Source: CAVWCQ01 sp963753545
Lineage (GTDB): Bacteria > Chloroflexota > Anaerolineae > Aggregatilineales > Aggregatilineaceae
Direction: 5' to 3'
DNA length: 64,000 nt
NCBI GenBank assembly: GCA_963753545.1
Contig: CAVWCQ010000009.1
Span: 121,712 to 185,711, forward strand
This document shows, one piece after another, positions 1-9,167 of this stretch. The notes beneath the pieces were generated by a model that saw only the letters and a list, made by a program, of their open reading frames with translations, searched no databases and was not told the DNA's origin. The translations under genes and the position numbers were made by a program. Every line of letters starts with the position of its first letter. Position 1 is the first letter of the stretch.

Positions 1-1
1 A

Positions 2-1636
2 AGAGGCGAGGATATCCCTTTACAACATCAGATATCGACCGAGTTGGTCATTCGCCAATCATGCGGCTGTCCAGTACCGATGGTGGTTCAGGCGGCGGTA
101 GGGCCGCTGGCGCAGCCCCTGAAAAAAGTGACCACCAAAGAAACATTCCCGGCTGTCTTGCAGCCCTATCGAGAACAGATCTGTGCGGAGATGATCAAGG
201 CCGCGGGAACCTCATATAAAAGTCTTGATCCGGCATGGCCTGGGCTATTATTTGACGCCTTTTCGCACGATGTTCTGGATCCATCGTCAAGGAATTTCTG
301 GACCGCGCTGGACAAGGTGACCGGCCAGGCGGTGATGATGAACTGCGATGTGAAAAAGTGGCACAGTGTCATATCCGTTCATCGTTGCCAGGTCTTGCCC
401 TACCTGTCAGAGAAAGACCATCTCCGGCGCGCTGAAGATTTGTGGCAGCAAGCGCGGCTGATCATCTCACAGGCCATCTATCGCATGCAGGCTTACCAGG
501 AGTATCAGTCTAATCAACAGGCAGATGTACTGCGCCGCATCGGTCAAACCCTGATCACAACATTTGACGTGACGGACTCAGTGGAGGCGCTGACGAATGG
601 GCTGCCAGAATTAGGCTTTCCTGGCTGTTACCTGGCGTTGTATGATTTTCCTGAACAGCCGGAGACGTGGTCCAATCTGCTCTTTGCTTACAACGACGAT
701 GGCCCAATTGACATTCCGCGCGGCGGATTTCGATACCCTTCTTTGCAGCTTATACCGCAAAAAATGCGGCCTTCTCATCAATCGTATTCTGGAGTAATAG
801 TGCCGATCTACTTCCGAGAGCAGCAGCTCGGCTTTGTCCTCTTTGAGGCAGGACCGTCAGACGGCGCGATTTACGAAAATCTACGCGGGCAAATCAGCAG
901 CATGTTGCAGGGCGCTCTGCTGATTCAACAGGTCCAGCAGCATACCGCCCAACTCGATACGATAGTGACAGAGACACTGGCGACCTCGCAGGAAATGCGG
1001 GTAACAATCTCTGAAACATCCAGGCAAGCGCAAGCCGTTGCCACAGTTGCCCAACAATCCGTGAATGTGTCAAAAACGGGACAGGATTCTGTGGCTGACA
1101 CAGTGGTTGGCATGGAAACCATCCAGCGTCAGGTGTCCGATATTGCCCAGAGCATCTTAGCGCTGTCTGAGCATACTCAGCAGATTGGCCAGATCATCAG
1201 CGCGGTAGAAGAAATCGCGGATCAGTCCAGACTGCTGGCACTCAATGCCAGCATTGAAGCGGCGCGGGCTGGTGAGGAGGGCCTCGGGTTTGCCGTGGTT
1301 GCCAGGGAAATGAGACTTCTAGCCGGGCAATCACGAGAGGCAACCACCAAGGTGAGCGGTATTTTGAACGAAATTCAACGCGCAGCCAACACCGCCGTCA
1401 TGGTTACTGAGGAGGGCAGCAAGGGTGCTCAGTTAGGTATGGAATTGGCGAAACAAGCAGGTGTAGCCATCAGCGACTTAATGGCCATCATTGAAGAAGC
1501 GGCGCGAGTAGCGATTCAGATTGCAGCCAGCACGCACCAACAGACGAATGCTATGGATCAATTGGTAGGCGCGATGAAGTCCATCAAACAAGCCAGCGCA
1601 CAAACGACAGCCAGTATTAAGGATGCTGGAATGTAG
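2..1636 (+). CDS. Soluble sensory protein: ligand-binding-domain tail, GAF-like region, methyl-accepting signalling domain (partial)
   Basis: The reading frame is already open at base 2, so the gene starts upstream and the TTG at 44 is not the true start. The first residues, ending in LVIRQSCGC (about 44-70), resemble the C-terminal end of LacI/periplasmic-binding-type domains in Chloroflexota sensor proteins. A middle region (about 550-950) looks GAF-like. The last 230 residues form a coiled-coil signalling domain with the conserved chemoreceptor hairpin tip (LLALNASIEAARAGEEG at about 1232-1282), which binds CheA/CheW in known chemoreceptors. No membrane segment is visible in this part, suggesting a cytoplasmic receptor. 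No che genes lie nearby. The domain call at the C terminus is firm; the ligand is unknown. Confidence 0.85.
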   Translation, partial: RGEDIPLQHQISTELVIRQSCGCPVPMVVQAAVGPLAQPLKKVTTKETFPAVLQPYREQICAEMIKAAGTSYKSLDPAWPGLLFDAFSHDVLDPSSRNFWTALDKVTGQAVMMNCDVKKWHSVISVHRCQVLPYLSEKDHLRRAEDLWQQARLIISQAIYRMQAYQEYQSNQQADVLRRIGQTLITTFDVTDSVEALTNGLPELGFPGCYLALYDFPEQPETWSNLLFAYNDDGPIDIPRGGFRYPSLQLIPQKMRPSHQSYSGVIVPIYFREQQLGFVLFEAGPSDGAIYENLRGQISSMLQGALLIQQVQQHTAQLDTIVTETLATSQEMRVTISETSRQAQAVATVAQQSVNVSKTGQDSVADTVVGMETIQRQVSDIAQSILALSEHTQQIGQIISAVEEIADQSRLLALNASIEAARAGEEGLGFAVVAREMRLLAGQSREATTKVSGILNEIQRAANTAVMVTEEGSKGAQLGMELAKQAGVAISDLMAIIEEAARVAIQIAASTHQQTNAMDQLVGAMKSIKQASAQTTASIKDAGM

Positions 1637-1661
1637 TAAGTATCGGATCCCCGTGATCGCT

Positions 1662-1715
1662 CTGCGCGCCCAAGCGAAATAGCCTTGGGCGCGCAGTTTA
1701 TGTGCTTTTTTCTCT
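1662..1715 (+). terminator. Rho-independent terminator after the chemoreceptor
   Basis: A perfect 13-bp stem (CTGCGCGCCCAAG at 1662-1674 and its complement at 1684-1696) with a 9-base loop is followed, after a short spacer, by a T-rich run at about 1705-1712. Confidence 0.8.
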
Positions 1716-1831
1716 CCTATATCTTCAAATTAGTACTTAAGGTTCAACTTTAAAGGAGTATTTTGCTGGGCGGTTCGGGTGTATGCTAGGTGTGTAAGCA
1801 CCTCACCGGAGAGGGTACAATCAAAACGTAG

Positions 1832-1894
1832 GGGTCGGGCAAGCCCGACCCGCTCAACCGGAGGTCGCACAGGGTAGGGTTGGTAACCCGCCCT
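1832..1894. repeat. Two adjacent palindromes in intergenic DNA
   Basis: GGGTCGGGC at 1832-1840 pairs perfectly with 1843-1851 across two bases. A second imperfect palindrome lies at 1871-1894 (AGGGTAGGGTT with AACCCGCCCT). An apparent 76-codon minus-strand frame crosses both, but its residues only reflect these palindromes, so I treat the stretch as noncoding repetitive DNA. Together with the copy at 1997 it occupies most of the gap between the receptor and the NusG-like gene. Confidence 0.55.
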
Positions 1895-1996
1895 CACGAG
1901 AACTTTTTCTTTGGGAGTTGTAGGATCAATCAGTAATATGTTCCGCCAAAAATCGGCCAAATCAAAGGATAGCGCAGGGTTAGGAAACCGTTAGTC

Positions 1997-2076
1997 GTGA
2001 AACCGAAAAGGGGGGGGTAGCGAATGGCTCACGACGGCGAAGTGATCAACTAATTTTTTCGAAAAGTTTGTTAGTG
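1997..2076 (+). repeat. Dispersed intergenic repeat, copy A
   Basis: This stretch matches 40337-40421 in order and orientation: both begin GTGAAACCG, then after a variable segment share GCGAAGTGATCAA (here) or GACGAAGTGATCAA (there), then a T-rich TTC and a GAAA(A)GTTTGTTAGT/GAAAGTTATCAGT end. Both copies lie at the 3' end of a gene cluster. It could be the worn end of an insertion sequence or a REP-like element. Confidence 0.5.
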
Positions 2077-2119
2077 GGAACAAAACTCGCTCTGTGACTA
2101 TTGTGCAGACAGGCCCTGG

Positions 2120-2635
2120 TTATCCTACTTTGCGCTGTTTTTCAATCATGTTGGCATTGACCGTCGCTTTGACCAACCGTCCGAGCATCGTTAGCAGCAC
2201 CCGCACGCGATCCGAATCGCTCAGGTGGAAATCAAAGATCGCTTCATAGCCTGCGAGAGGACCGTGTGTAATCCGAACCAGATCGCCGTGTTTTAACCCA
2301 TCAAGGGTGATGCCACCAGCAGCTTCGATAGCGTCGATCCGGTTTTTCAATTCACAAATAACATTATCCGGCACAGGAACGACATTTTGGTCAAAATGAA
2401 CCAGGCCGATAGCATTTGGAATCCATCTCAACGCAGAAATGCCTACCGCTTCCAGATCGGTATAAACAAACATATACCGTGGAAAGTAGGGGCGGATTTT
2501 GGACGAACGAGGATTTACCGGGCAAACATGAATTACCGGATAAAACACCTCAAAACCTTGTGCGTCGAGATAAGCATAGACTTGATTCTCTTTATGCGGT
2601 TTACTCTGAAGAACGTACCAGGCACAAGCGCTCAT
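2120..2635 (-). CDS. Specialised NusG paralogue (RfaH/LoaP-type antitermination factor)
   Basis: About 171 residues with an N-terminal NusG domain (WYVLQSKPHKENQVYAYL near the start) and a C-terminal KOW region (HGDLVRITHGPLAGYEAIF). Proteins of this family ride on RNA polymerase and suppress termination in long surface-polysaccharide operons. The frame extends to 2740, but the ATG at 2635 with GGGG a few bases upstream is the better start and avoids overlap with the epimerase gene, which ends at 2677. Here the gene sits last in the exopolysaccharide cluster; such regulators are often first. Family assignment is firm; control of this cluster is inferred from position. Confidence 0.85.
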   Translation of the reverse strand: MSACAWYVLQSKPHKENQVYAYLDAQGFEVFYPVIHVCPVNPRSSKIRPYFPRYMFVYTDLEAVGISALRWIPNAIGLVHFDQNVVPVPDNVICELKNRIDAIEAAGGITLDGLKHGDLVRITHGPLAGYEAIFDFHLSDSDRVRVLLTMLGRLVKATVNANMIEKQRKVG

Positions 2636-2676
2636 CATTCCCCGATCAGCCAGCCAACTGGCGCAATGAAAACGGT

Positions 2677-4584
2677 TTAGTAGGCGTGCTGGCATTCCCA
2701 GGCCGTAATGATCGCCAGTAATTGGTCCAGTGCTTCGCAATCTTCAGCAACACCATCGCACAGCAAGGCATGAACCCTATTCCAGAAATCGGCTGCAATA
2801 TATCCGTTTCTGTGGGCCATCAGTTGCACAATACTGGGATGGATAGTGGGAATGGTTTGTTCGTCCTCGGTATGCAGCTCTTCGTGCAGCTTTTCGCCAG
2901 AGCGAACACCTACGAATTCAATCGGGATATCCACATAGGGGCGTAATCCACGCAGGCGAATCATTCGTTCCGCGAGCTCAACAATGCGCACATCCTCACC
3001 CATGCGCAGCATATAGAGGGTGTCCCCGGTTGTCAAACAGGCCGCATGAATGACGAGATTGACCGCCTCGGGAATGGTCATAAAGAAACGGGTCATAGCT
3101 TTGTCGGTGACGGTCACAGGTCCGCCGCAGTCAATTTGACGAGAAAACAGTGGAACAACGCTGCCCCGGCTTCCTAACACATTCCCAAACCGGACGGCGG
3201 TGAACAGGGTCTGGGTTTGCTTTTGGCGCGCCAGTTCATGGATCATCAGTTCACAAATGCGTTTACTGGCCCCCATGACACTGCTCGGTTGAACCGCTTT
3301 ATCAGTCGAAATCAGTACAAAACGTTCAGCACCGCAATCGCGTGATAATTCGGCCACATTCAGCGTTCCGCCGATGTTGACGCGGACAGCCTCGTTGGGA
3401 TAGTCCTGCAACATGGGCACATGCTTATAGGCAGCAGAATGGAATACAACCTGGGGCTTATAGGTTTCAAAGGTGCGCTGCAGTATTTCCCGGTGAGTAA
3501 TGTCAACCAGAACCGGATGGAATGATTTTTCGGGATAGATGGTCTTTAGCTCAGTGACTAAATCGTATAAGCCACTCTCATTGTTGTCCAGGCAAATCAA
3601 TCGGTCAGGACAGTACGCCAATAACTGGCGGCACAATTCGGATCCGATTGATCCCGCCGCCCCGGTGACCATAATCGTTTTTTGGCAGATAGGCGAGTTA
3701 TCGACATCTTCGTGCCAGCTAATCGCTGGACGGCCTAACAGATCTTCTGGCTGGATATCCCTGAGCAGTGGAGCGCCCTTTTTGTCCTGAATGAGGGCAA
3801 ATACATCGGGTATGATTTTGATGCAGGCCGTAGTTCCCTGGCAGTACGTTAGAATATCTCGCAAATCAGGGCCAGAAATGTTGTGGATAGCCACAATAAT
3901 CAGATCGATTCTGTGCTTTTTGACTATCGCTGGAATATCGGCGCGATACCCCATAACGGGTGATCCTTCGACATACATCCGCTGTTTCACTTTGTCGTCA
4001 TCGACAAAGCCAATCACAGAATAACCGTTCTTACCACCCTGAAAGCGATGTTTTAAGCGTAATGCCGTTGTCTGTCCGGCCTCCCCTGCCCCCACAATCA
4101 GCACCCGCGTTTCCACATCGGGAAATTCGTAGTGCCAGATCGCTCTCCACCGCCAGGATAAGCCGCTAAACAGGCGTGAGCGGTAGCGCACGGTCATAAA
4201 TCCCATGAGCGACAGCAAATTGCCAACCAGAATAACACTGAGCGGGACAGGGCGTGGTTTGAAGGAAAGATCCACTATTCCTAGAAAGACAGTTGTTAGG
4301 GTGACGGCCTTGACTAGTACGGATATGTCATGGCCGCTTGTACGCGCCCAAATACGATGATACGCGCCGAAGAAATATAAAGAGGCTAACGAAACAGCTA
4401 CTGCCAAAACAAAGAAATCAATGATCTCCTGCATAATATGATGCAGGCTGACCATCCTCACCGTGTAAACGCTGATATAAGAGATAATGACGACGAGGCT
4501 ATCGGCAACCGCGAGTGGTACGATCCGCTTCAAGCTGGATCGATACCTTTGGACGTATCCGTTATTTTTGATGAAACGGTCCAT
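2677..4584 (-). CDS. Membrane-bound nucleoside-diphosphate-sugar epimerase/dehydratase (CapD/WbpM type)
   Basis: 635 residues, the usual length of full CapD/PglF/WbpM proteins. Four to five hydrophobic segments fill the first 130 residues. A first nucleotide-binding fold follows (VLIVGAGEAGQTTALRL, about residue 160), then a second Rossmann fold (VTGAAGSIGSEL, about 305). The catalytic region STDKAV...VMGASKR lies near residue 431. Family members convert UDP-GlcNAc to a 4-keto-6-deoxy sugar for polysaccharide synthesis. A run of eight C's just after 4584 reads as a G-rich ribosome site on the coding strand. The exact sugar product cannot be told. Confidence 0.92.
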   Translation of the reverse strand: MDRFIKNNGYVQRYRSSLKRIVPLAVADSLVVIISYISVYTVRMVSLHHIMQEIIDFFVLAVAVSLASLYFFGAYHRIWARTSGHDISVLVKAVTLTTVFLGIVDLSFKPRPVPLSVILVGNLLSLMGFMTVRYRSRLFSGLSWRWRAIWHYEFPDVETRVLIVGAGEAGQTTALRLKHRFQGGKNGYSVIGFVDDDKVKQRMYVEGSPVMGYRADIPAIVKKHRIDLIIVAIHNISGPDLRDILTYCQGTTACIKIIPDVFALIQDKKGAPLLRDIQPEDLLGRPAISWHEDVDNSPICQKTIMVTGAAGSIGSELCRQLLAYCPDRLICLDNNESGLYDLVTELKTIYPEKSFHPVLVDITHREILQRTFETYKPQVVFHSAAYKHVPMLQDYPNEAVRVNIGGTLNVAELSRDCGAERFVLISTDKAVQPSSVMGASKRICELMIHELARQKQTQTLFTAVRFGNVLGSRGSVVPLFSRQIDCGGPVTVTDKAMTRFFMTIPEAVNLVIHAACLTTGDTLYMLRMGEDVRIVELAERMIRLRGLRPYVDIPIEFVGVRSGEKLHEELHTEDEQTIPTIHPSIVQLMAHRNGYIAADFWNRVHALLCDGVAEDCEALDQLLAIITAWECQHAY

Positions 4585-4729
4585 ATATCCCCCCCCTAAA
4601 ACGGTTCGTTCTATGGAACTGCTGATTTATCTTTTGTTTACACCTTCATTAAAGATAGGAAACCCAACAACAATCTCAAACCACGCGCTGATCTGAACCG
4701 TTGCTGTTTTCCATTTGACTGGCCTGTGC

Positions 4730-4758
4730 CTATCTATCTCCCCGCTCAAGATAGATAG
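4730..4758. repeat. Inverted repeat in the 488-bp gap upstream of the CapD-like gene
   Basis: CTATCTATCT (4730-4739) and AGATAGATAG (4749-4758) form a perfect 10-bp stem with a 9-base loop. It lies about 145 bases upstream of the epimerase start and could be a regulator site or a leader hairpin. The rest of the 4585-5072 gap is AT-rich and I see no gene in it; it probably also carries a second promoter for the epimerase and NusG genes. Confidence 0.5.
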
Positions 4759-5072
4759 AGGCCATCTTTCAGTTTGAATAGTGTCTCTAATCTCTTAAGG
4801 ATGGCTGCTCAAACCTCCACATCATTTCCGACTCCGAACTTTTGCGAGAAAAATAGAGCAGCGCCAATCACTAGGGCATTAAAAGCCTGACTCATGCGAT
4901 CCAGGGCCATTTGAACACATGTGGGATTGTTCTGCGTCTCGTCAGATTTCCCACTTTGAAGGCCCTTTTACTTATTAATCTAAAAATGTAAATATTGACA
5001 ATATCTATACATTACAACATTAGGAATACCTATCTATAATTTCTACCTCATATTTGGTATCTAGTCAAAAAC

Positions 5073-7094
5073 TCATTCCGTATAGAGCACTTCGATTTTT
5101 TCGTCCGCTAGCAGTTCCAGGCGAAATTCAAGTATTGGCTGATCAAGGGTATAGCTGGCAGCCACTTCAGGCGACGTATGGATTACCTTTGCTCCGGGAG
5201 GCAGTTTGATCTGAACGCTAACCAACTCACTAAGTGTTCCCGGCTGCTTTTGGATAACCAATTCATATCGCCGGTAGGGACCAATGCTTTCCACGAGAAC
5301 AGGTGTTGTATAGGAGAATTGCAGCCGCTCACTACTGTTGTAATCCACGCGAATTCGGGAGACAAAATCGGTATGCGTGTCTGATTGAACGATATCGGGA
5401 TCAAACGGCAAATTATGAGTGTCTGTTAAGGTGCTGTTTGCAGGTACAAAAACCTGGAGAATACTGTGATAATTGATGTCGGAATAGTGTTCTGGTCGGA
5501 CAGCCGGATCTGCCTCAGCGGCCCGCGCCGAGAAATCATAGCTGACGGTCACGCGAGAATTTAGAATACTCTCAGGCAGAACTTCCACATCGTAGGTAAC
5601 CTGGCGCACCACCGAACGGTTCGATTTGCTGCCCAGGTTTGCATCGACAACGGCCAGATAATCGTGATCAATGCCTGGTTCCTGATTGCCTGCCCACCCC
5701 ACCTGTTCCAGAGCACGGTTAAGCTGCATTTGCTCACCCGTGAAATAGACCATGACGTGCTTTTCCTGGAGCGCGCGAAATACCGCGCGGCGCATTGCTA
5801 CGGTGTCAGCTTCAGTGTTTTGCCAATCGTCCAGAATCTGCTTATACAAGGCAGCAATAAACTGCTTGTGAGGTAACTCCCCTTCCCCTTCTGCTCGAAT
5901 CTCGTAAACGACCTCACGGAAGTTTTCAGGAGTTACAGTCACATCATAGCCAGGAACGGTAACACTTTCGAGTCCTTGCATCAGATACTCGAAACCTACA
6001 AGATCAATAGCAATCACGCCGTTAACAGGCGCGTGAGGATTATCTCCGTTGTCATAGTACCAGGCCGCCATTTTGGCAGTCGATGGAAAATCGACGTACC
6101 AACTACCATCCCAGGCAGCATAAATAGGTTCCTGGTACGATACCCACCAATAAGGAACCTGAACTTGTCCGGCCATCGAACTGGGGGGAGGATTAGGGCT
6201 GTCCTCAGTCGTCGGACTGTAATCGTAATCAGTGATACGCCCATTTCGGACGGTCATCCATCCATAAGTGCTGATGTATCCTCCTGATGGGCGTAGTTCA
6301 TCGCTGTTCTGCGACAAAATCAGGTAGGTCTGGTCGTCTTCAAGCCCCAGCGCAATCGTCAACAGTTCCGGCGAATCAAGCAGGAGATCACCGATATCGT
6401 GAAGCTGCGATTGGTATTTGATCAGATGGTCAACCGTCACCAGCAGATCAGGTGAAACCTTAGCCAGATTAAGACTATCAATATATGTCTGAGCCGTTTC
6501 CAAATGGCTCCGGGCACTGATGAAGCGCCCTTGCCCCAGAGTCAACAATTCGACAGAACGTTCTGCCGATGACAATTGCAGGACGACTGTATCGCTCCCT
6601 TCACTTTTCGTTAAAAACTGGAAGGTTGGCTCCAATCCAGTGAGCATTTCCTGAGCAGCGATAGTCAGTTCCTGAGCCGCATCCATCGACTGCAAGTACG
6701 TTTCCAGATCTGCACTTAGAAATGTAAATGGGCGCAAAAACAGCGTCAGCCGCTTCGCACTGGTGATGCTGCCGTTGAGATCGGCCACACTGGCTTGCAG
6801 CCGTTCGAAATCGTCCAACGACAATTCAACACTGGGCGTTTTGCCAATATCGGCAATAACACGTTCCAGCTTTTGCTGAAGATCCTCGACGCGATTTCGC
6901 GCACTAACCGTCAACAGCAGCGTTCCCATGACCAAAATGGCAATAACGCTCAGAATCACGCCTATGGAAAGTTTGTAATTGATCTTGCGTATTCGACGTA
7001 AGATTTTGCTTCTCAGGCTGCGGCGTTTACGGCGGCGATGTTTTTCTGTGGCCAACATTTCAGGCAATGATGGAAGCTGCGCACTACTTGACAT
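5073..7094 (-). CDS. DUF4012 domain protein, membrane-anchored, exopolysaccharide cluster
   Basis: 673 residues. A basic N terminus (residues 15-35) is followed by one membrane segment at about 38-65. A long external part carries the DUF4012 signature with LRPSGGYISTYG near residue 265. DUF4012 proteins are common in Chloroflexota and Actinobacteria beside exopolysaccharide genes, but their biochemical role is not established. The ATG at 7094 is preceded by AAGGA. The gene begins 30 bases after the tyrosine kinase stop, so the two are probably co-transcribed. Confidence 0.85.
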   Translation of the reverse strand: MSSSAQLPSLPEMLATEKHRRRKRRSLRSKILRRIRKINYKLSIGVILSVIAILVMGTLLLTVSARNRVEDLQQKLERVIADIGKTPSVELSLDDFERLQASVADLNGSITSAKRLTLFLRPFTFLSADLETYLQSMDAAQELTIAAQEMLTGLEPTFQFLTKSEGSDTVVLQLSSAERSVELLTLGQGRFISARSHLETAQTYIDSLNLAKVSPDLLVTVDHLIKYQSQLHDIGDLLLDSPELLTIALGLEDDQTYLILSQNSDELRPSGGYISTYGWMTVRNGRITDYDYSPTTEDSPNPPPSSMAGQVQVPYWWVSYQEPIYAAWDGSWYVDFPSTAKMAAWYYDNGDNPHAPVNGVIAIDLVGFEYLMQGLESVTVPGYDVTVTPENFREVVYEIRAEGEGELPHKQFIAALYKQILDDWQNTEADTVAMRRAVFRALQEKHVMVYFTGEQMQLNRALEQVGWAGNQEPGIDHDYLAVVDANLGSKSNRSVVRQVTYDVEVLPESILNSRVTVSYDFSARAAEADPAVRPEHYSDINYHSILQVFVPANSTLTDTHNLPFDPDIVQSDTHTDFVSRIRVDYNSSERLQFSYTTPVLVESIGPYRRYELVIQKQPGTLSELVSVQIKLPPGAKVIHTSPEVAASYTLDQPILEFRLELLADEKIEVLYTE

Positions 7095-7124
7095 GGTAAT
7101 CCTTACTGTCTATTCAAGTAACTC

Positions 7125-8756
7125 TTATGAGCGCGACGAATCGCTGTAGTAGTAGTAATAGTTATACCCCTGCCCGTATCCCTGATCTTTTGGATTAGCT
7201 GAATTCAGGACCGTACCAGCAACTGTAATTTTGAGTTGATCAAGCCGTTCTTTAGCCTTGATAGCCGCCCCGCGCCGCGTTTGCTTAGCTTCGAGTACAA
7301 GGACGGCAGGAATCTTGAGCGTGGAGGCCAAAACCGCACCATCCGCAACCACCAGAATAGGAGGTGTGTCAAACAGGACCACATTGAACTCGTTAGACGT
7401 TCGAATTTCTTGATAACGGCGTTGCAAATTAACCGATCCCAAGATTTCCGCAGGGTTGAGAGGGATATGACCGCTGGGAATGACAAAAAGTCCAGGAACG
7501 TCGGTGTTCTGGACGTACTGCATAAAATCGGGATGATTGTCCTGCTCATCGATGTCAACGCCACCCGCGGATAAGAGAGTTGTCAACCCCATCGTGTTCT
7601 TCAACTCAAAAACATCCTGAATGCGAGGGCGTCTCAGGTCAGCGTCAATTAACAAAACCTGCCACCCGGCGTTTGCCATAGTCACGGCAAGATTCGCCGC
7701 CGTGATACTCTTACCCTCTGAAGGACCTGCGCTGGTAATCACAAATGCTCGGCAGCCGGTCGCTCCGTCGGGAGAAAACAGGAGATTAGTTCGCAGGGCT
7801 CGGTACTGCTCAGAGATGGGTGAGCCTGGGTCTAAATAGGTGATGAGTTGTTTTGAATAACTATCATTCGCCCTGCCAAAACGACTGATTGTAGCAAGGT
7901 TGGGAGCAGAGAGGGTTTGAGTTGCTTCTTCGGCAGTATGAATGGTGTCATCGAGATACTCAATCAGCAAGGCGAGCCCAGCAGCCAAAGCAGCTCCCAC
8001 CACCGCTCCGAGCAGGGTGACCATTAGGGTGCTTGAACCTGTCGGTGCACTGGGAATTCTGGCTCGTTCAACAATATCCAGTGAATTGGTTCGCTGCTGG
8101 AGCGAGGTGATCGTGCTTTGGAATTCCGCAATGTTGCCCGACGCCGCATTGATCCGGCTGGCAATGGTATTCAGTTCATCACGGTACTGCTGGATAACAC
8201 TGGGATCAGTAGAGATCTGCAACTGGGCCACCGTCGTTGCCCGCAAATTACGATCCATTTCCAGCTCACTATTGAGCCGCTCGATTTCAGCATTCGCCAG
8301 ATCAATCTGCTGGCGCTGTTCAGCCGTCAAATTGCTCGGGCTGTTGAGCAGCAGTTGCTCAGCCAGTTCATTAGCCATATCGGCGGCAAGAATTGGATCG
8401 GTGTAGGTAATTTGCAGTTCGAGCAGCGATGTTTCGGGGACAACGTGCGTTTGCAGGGATCCACCAAGTTGATCCGCCGTTACCGGAAAATCGCCCGCCT
8501 GAACAGTAGCATCCAGAACATCGACCGTTCTGGCGAGGGCAGCATAGGTTTGCGCCAGGTCCTGCCCTGTCATGATCTCACTATAGTCAGGGTTTGGCGA
8601 TTGGATGAAACCACCAACCAGAATTGTAGCTTTCGCCTGATATTGATCAGGTTGGCGGCTCCGGTAGAGAAAGGCCGCCCCCCCTGCCAAAAACATCCCC
8701 AGGAAGATTAACCAGAACCATTTTCGAAACAAACGAATATAAGCGATCAGTTCCAT
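7125..8756 (-). CDS. Polysaccharide co-polymerase with tyrosine autokinase domain (Wzz-CpsD fusion)
   Basis: 543 residues. A Wzz-type chain-length domain has membrane segments near residues 15-35 and 225-250 with a coiled coil between them. The cytoplasmic BY-kinase domain has Walker A GPSEGKSITAANLA (about 343), Walker A' LLIDADLRRPR (about 367) and a Walker B-like VVLFDTPP. The C terminus ends in a tyrosine cluster (GYNYYYYY), the expected autophosphorylation tail. These enzymes control polymer length and export. First gene of the cluster, with a promoter candidate about 65 bases upstream. Confidence 0.93.
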   Translation of the reverse strand: MELIAYIRLFRKWFWLIFLGMFLAGGAAFLYRSRQPDQYQAKATILVGGFIQSPNPDYSEIMTGQDLAQTYAALARTVDVLDATVQAGDFPVTADQLGGSLQTHVVPETSLLELQITYTDPILAADMANELAEQLLLNSPSNLTAEQRQQIDLANAEIERLNSELEMDRNLRATTVAQLQISTDPSVIQQYRDELNTIASRINAASGNIAEFQSTITSLQQRTNSLDIVERARIPSAPTGSSTLMVTLLGAVVGAALAAGLALLIEYLDDTIHTAEEATQTLSAPNLATISRFGRANDSYSKQLITYLDPGSPISEQYRALRTNLLFSPDGATGCRAFVITSAGPSEGKSITAANLAVTMANAGWQVLLIDADLRRPRIQDVFELKNTMGLTTLLSAGGVDIDEQDNHPDFMQYVQNTDVPGLFVIPSGHIPLNPAEILGSVNLQRRYQEIRTSNEFNVVLFDTPPILVVADGAVLASTLKIPAVLVLEAKQTRRGAAIKAKERLDQLKITVAGTVLNSANPKDQGYGQGYNYYYYYSDSSRS

Positions 8757-8818
8757 TTAGCGGCTCCGCTCACAACGAAGTAACGTCTCGTCCCCACATA
8801 ATACCGATATGGGCGTGA

Positions 8819-8847
8819 TTTATATCCCTATCAGTTGTGGTTCACAA
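8819..8847 (-). promoter_or_regulatory. Sigma-70-type promoter candidate for the exopolysaccharide operon
   Basis: On the minus strand TTGTGA (8847-8842) and TATAAA (8824-8819) are separated by exactly 17 bases, giving a leader of about 55 bases to the start at 8756. The -35 box is weak, the -10 box good. Confidence 0.5.
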
Positions 8848-8897
8848 ATTTTAATATGCCGAACGCAACTTTAGATCGTTAATTCTAAAGAATGGCG

Positions 8898-9007
8898 TTA
8901 GTAATATTCACGCAGGCCTCTAGACTTTTTGACAAAAACACTTAATGTCAGAAAGAATTGCTTTTGCTTCAATTCCGTAAAATAAAAAATAAACTTAGTA
9001 ATATTCA
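8898..9007 (+). repeat. 13-bp direct repeat in the divergent intergenic region
   Basis: TTAGTAATATTCA occurs at 8898-8910 and again at 8995-9007, 97 bases apart, in the AT-rich gap between the exopolysaccharide operon and the secreted-protein gene. It may be a paired regulator site. No gene is visible in 8757-9167. Confidence 0.5.
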
Positions 9008-9167
9008 TATAAAACATATTTAAGAGCGAAGTTTACTATCTTTATGAGACAACTGTTATTAAAAATATTCTAGAAGCTTCACTGAACTCAAAAATACATT
9101 TTTGCTGTATTATTGCATTAGTTCTAATATAGAGCTGAGGATTGGGGGACTTGACTGGGAGGTCTTT

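Noticed and set aside
1730..1960. 76-codon minus-strand frame
   Set aside because: Its residues are produced by two palindromes; no ribosome site and no natural protein pattern.
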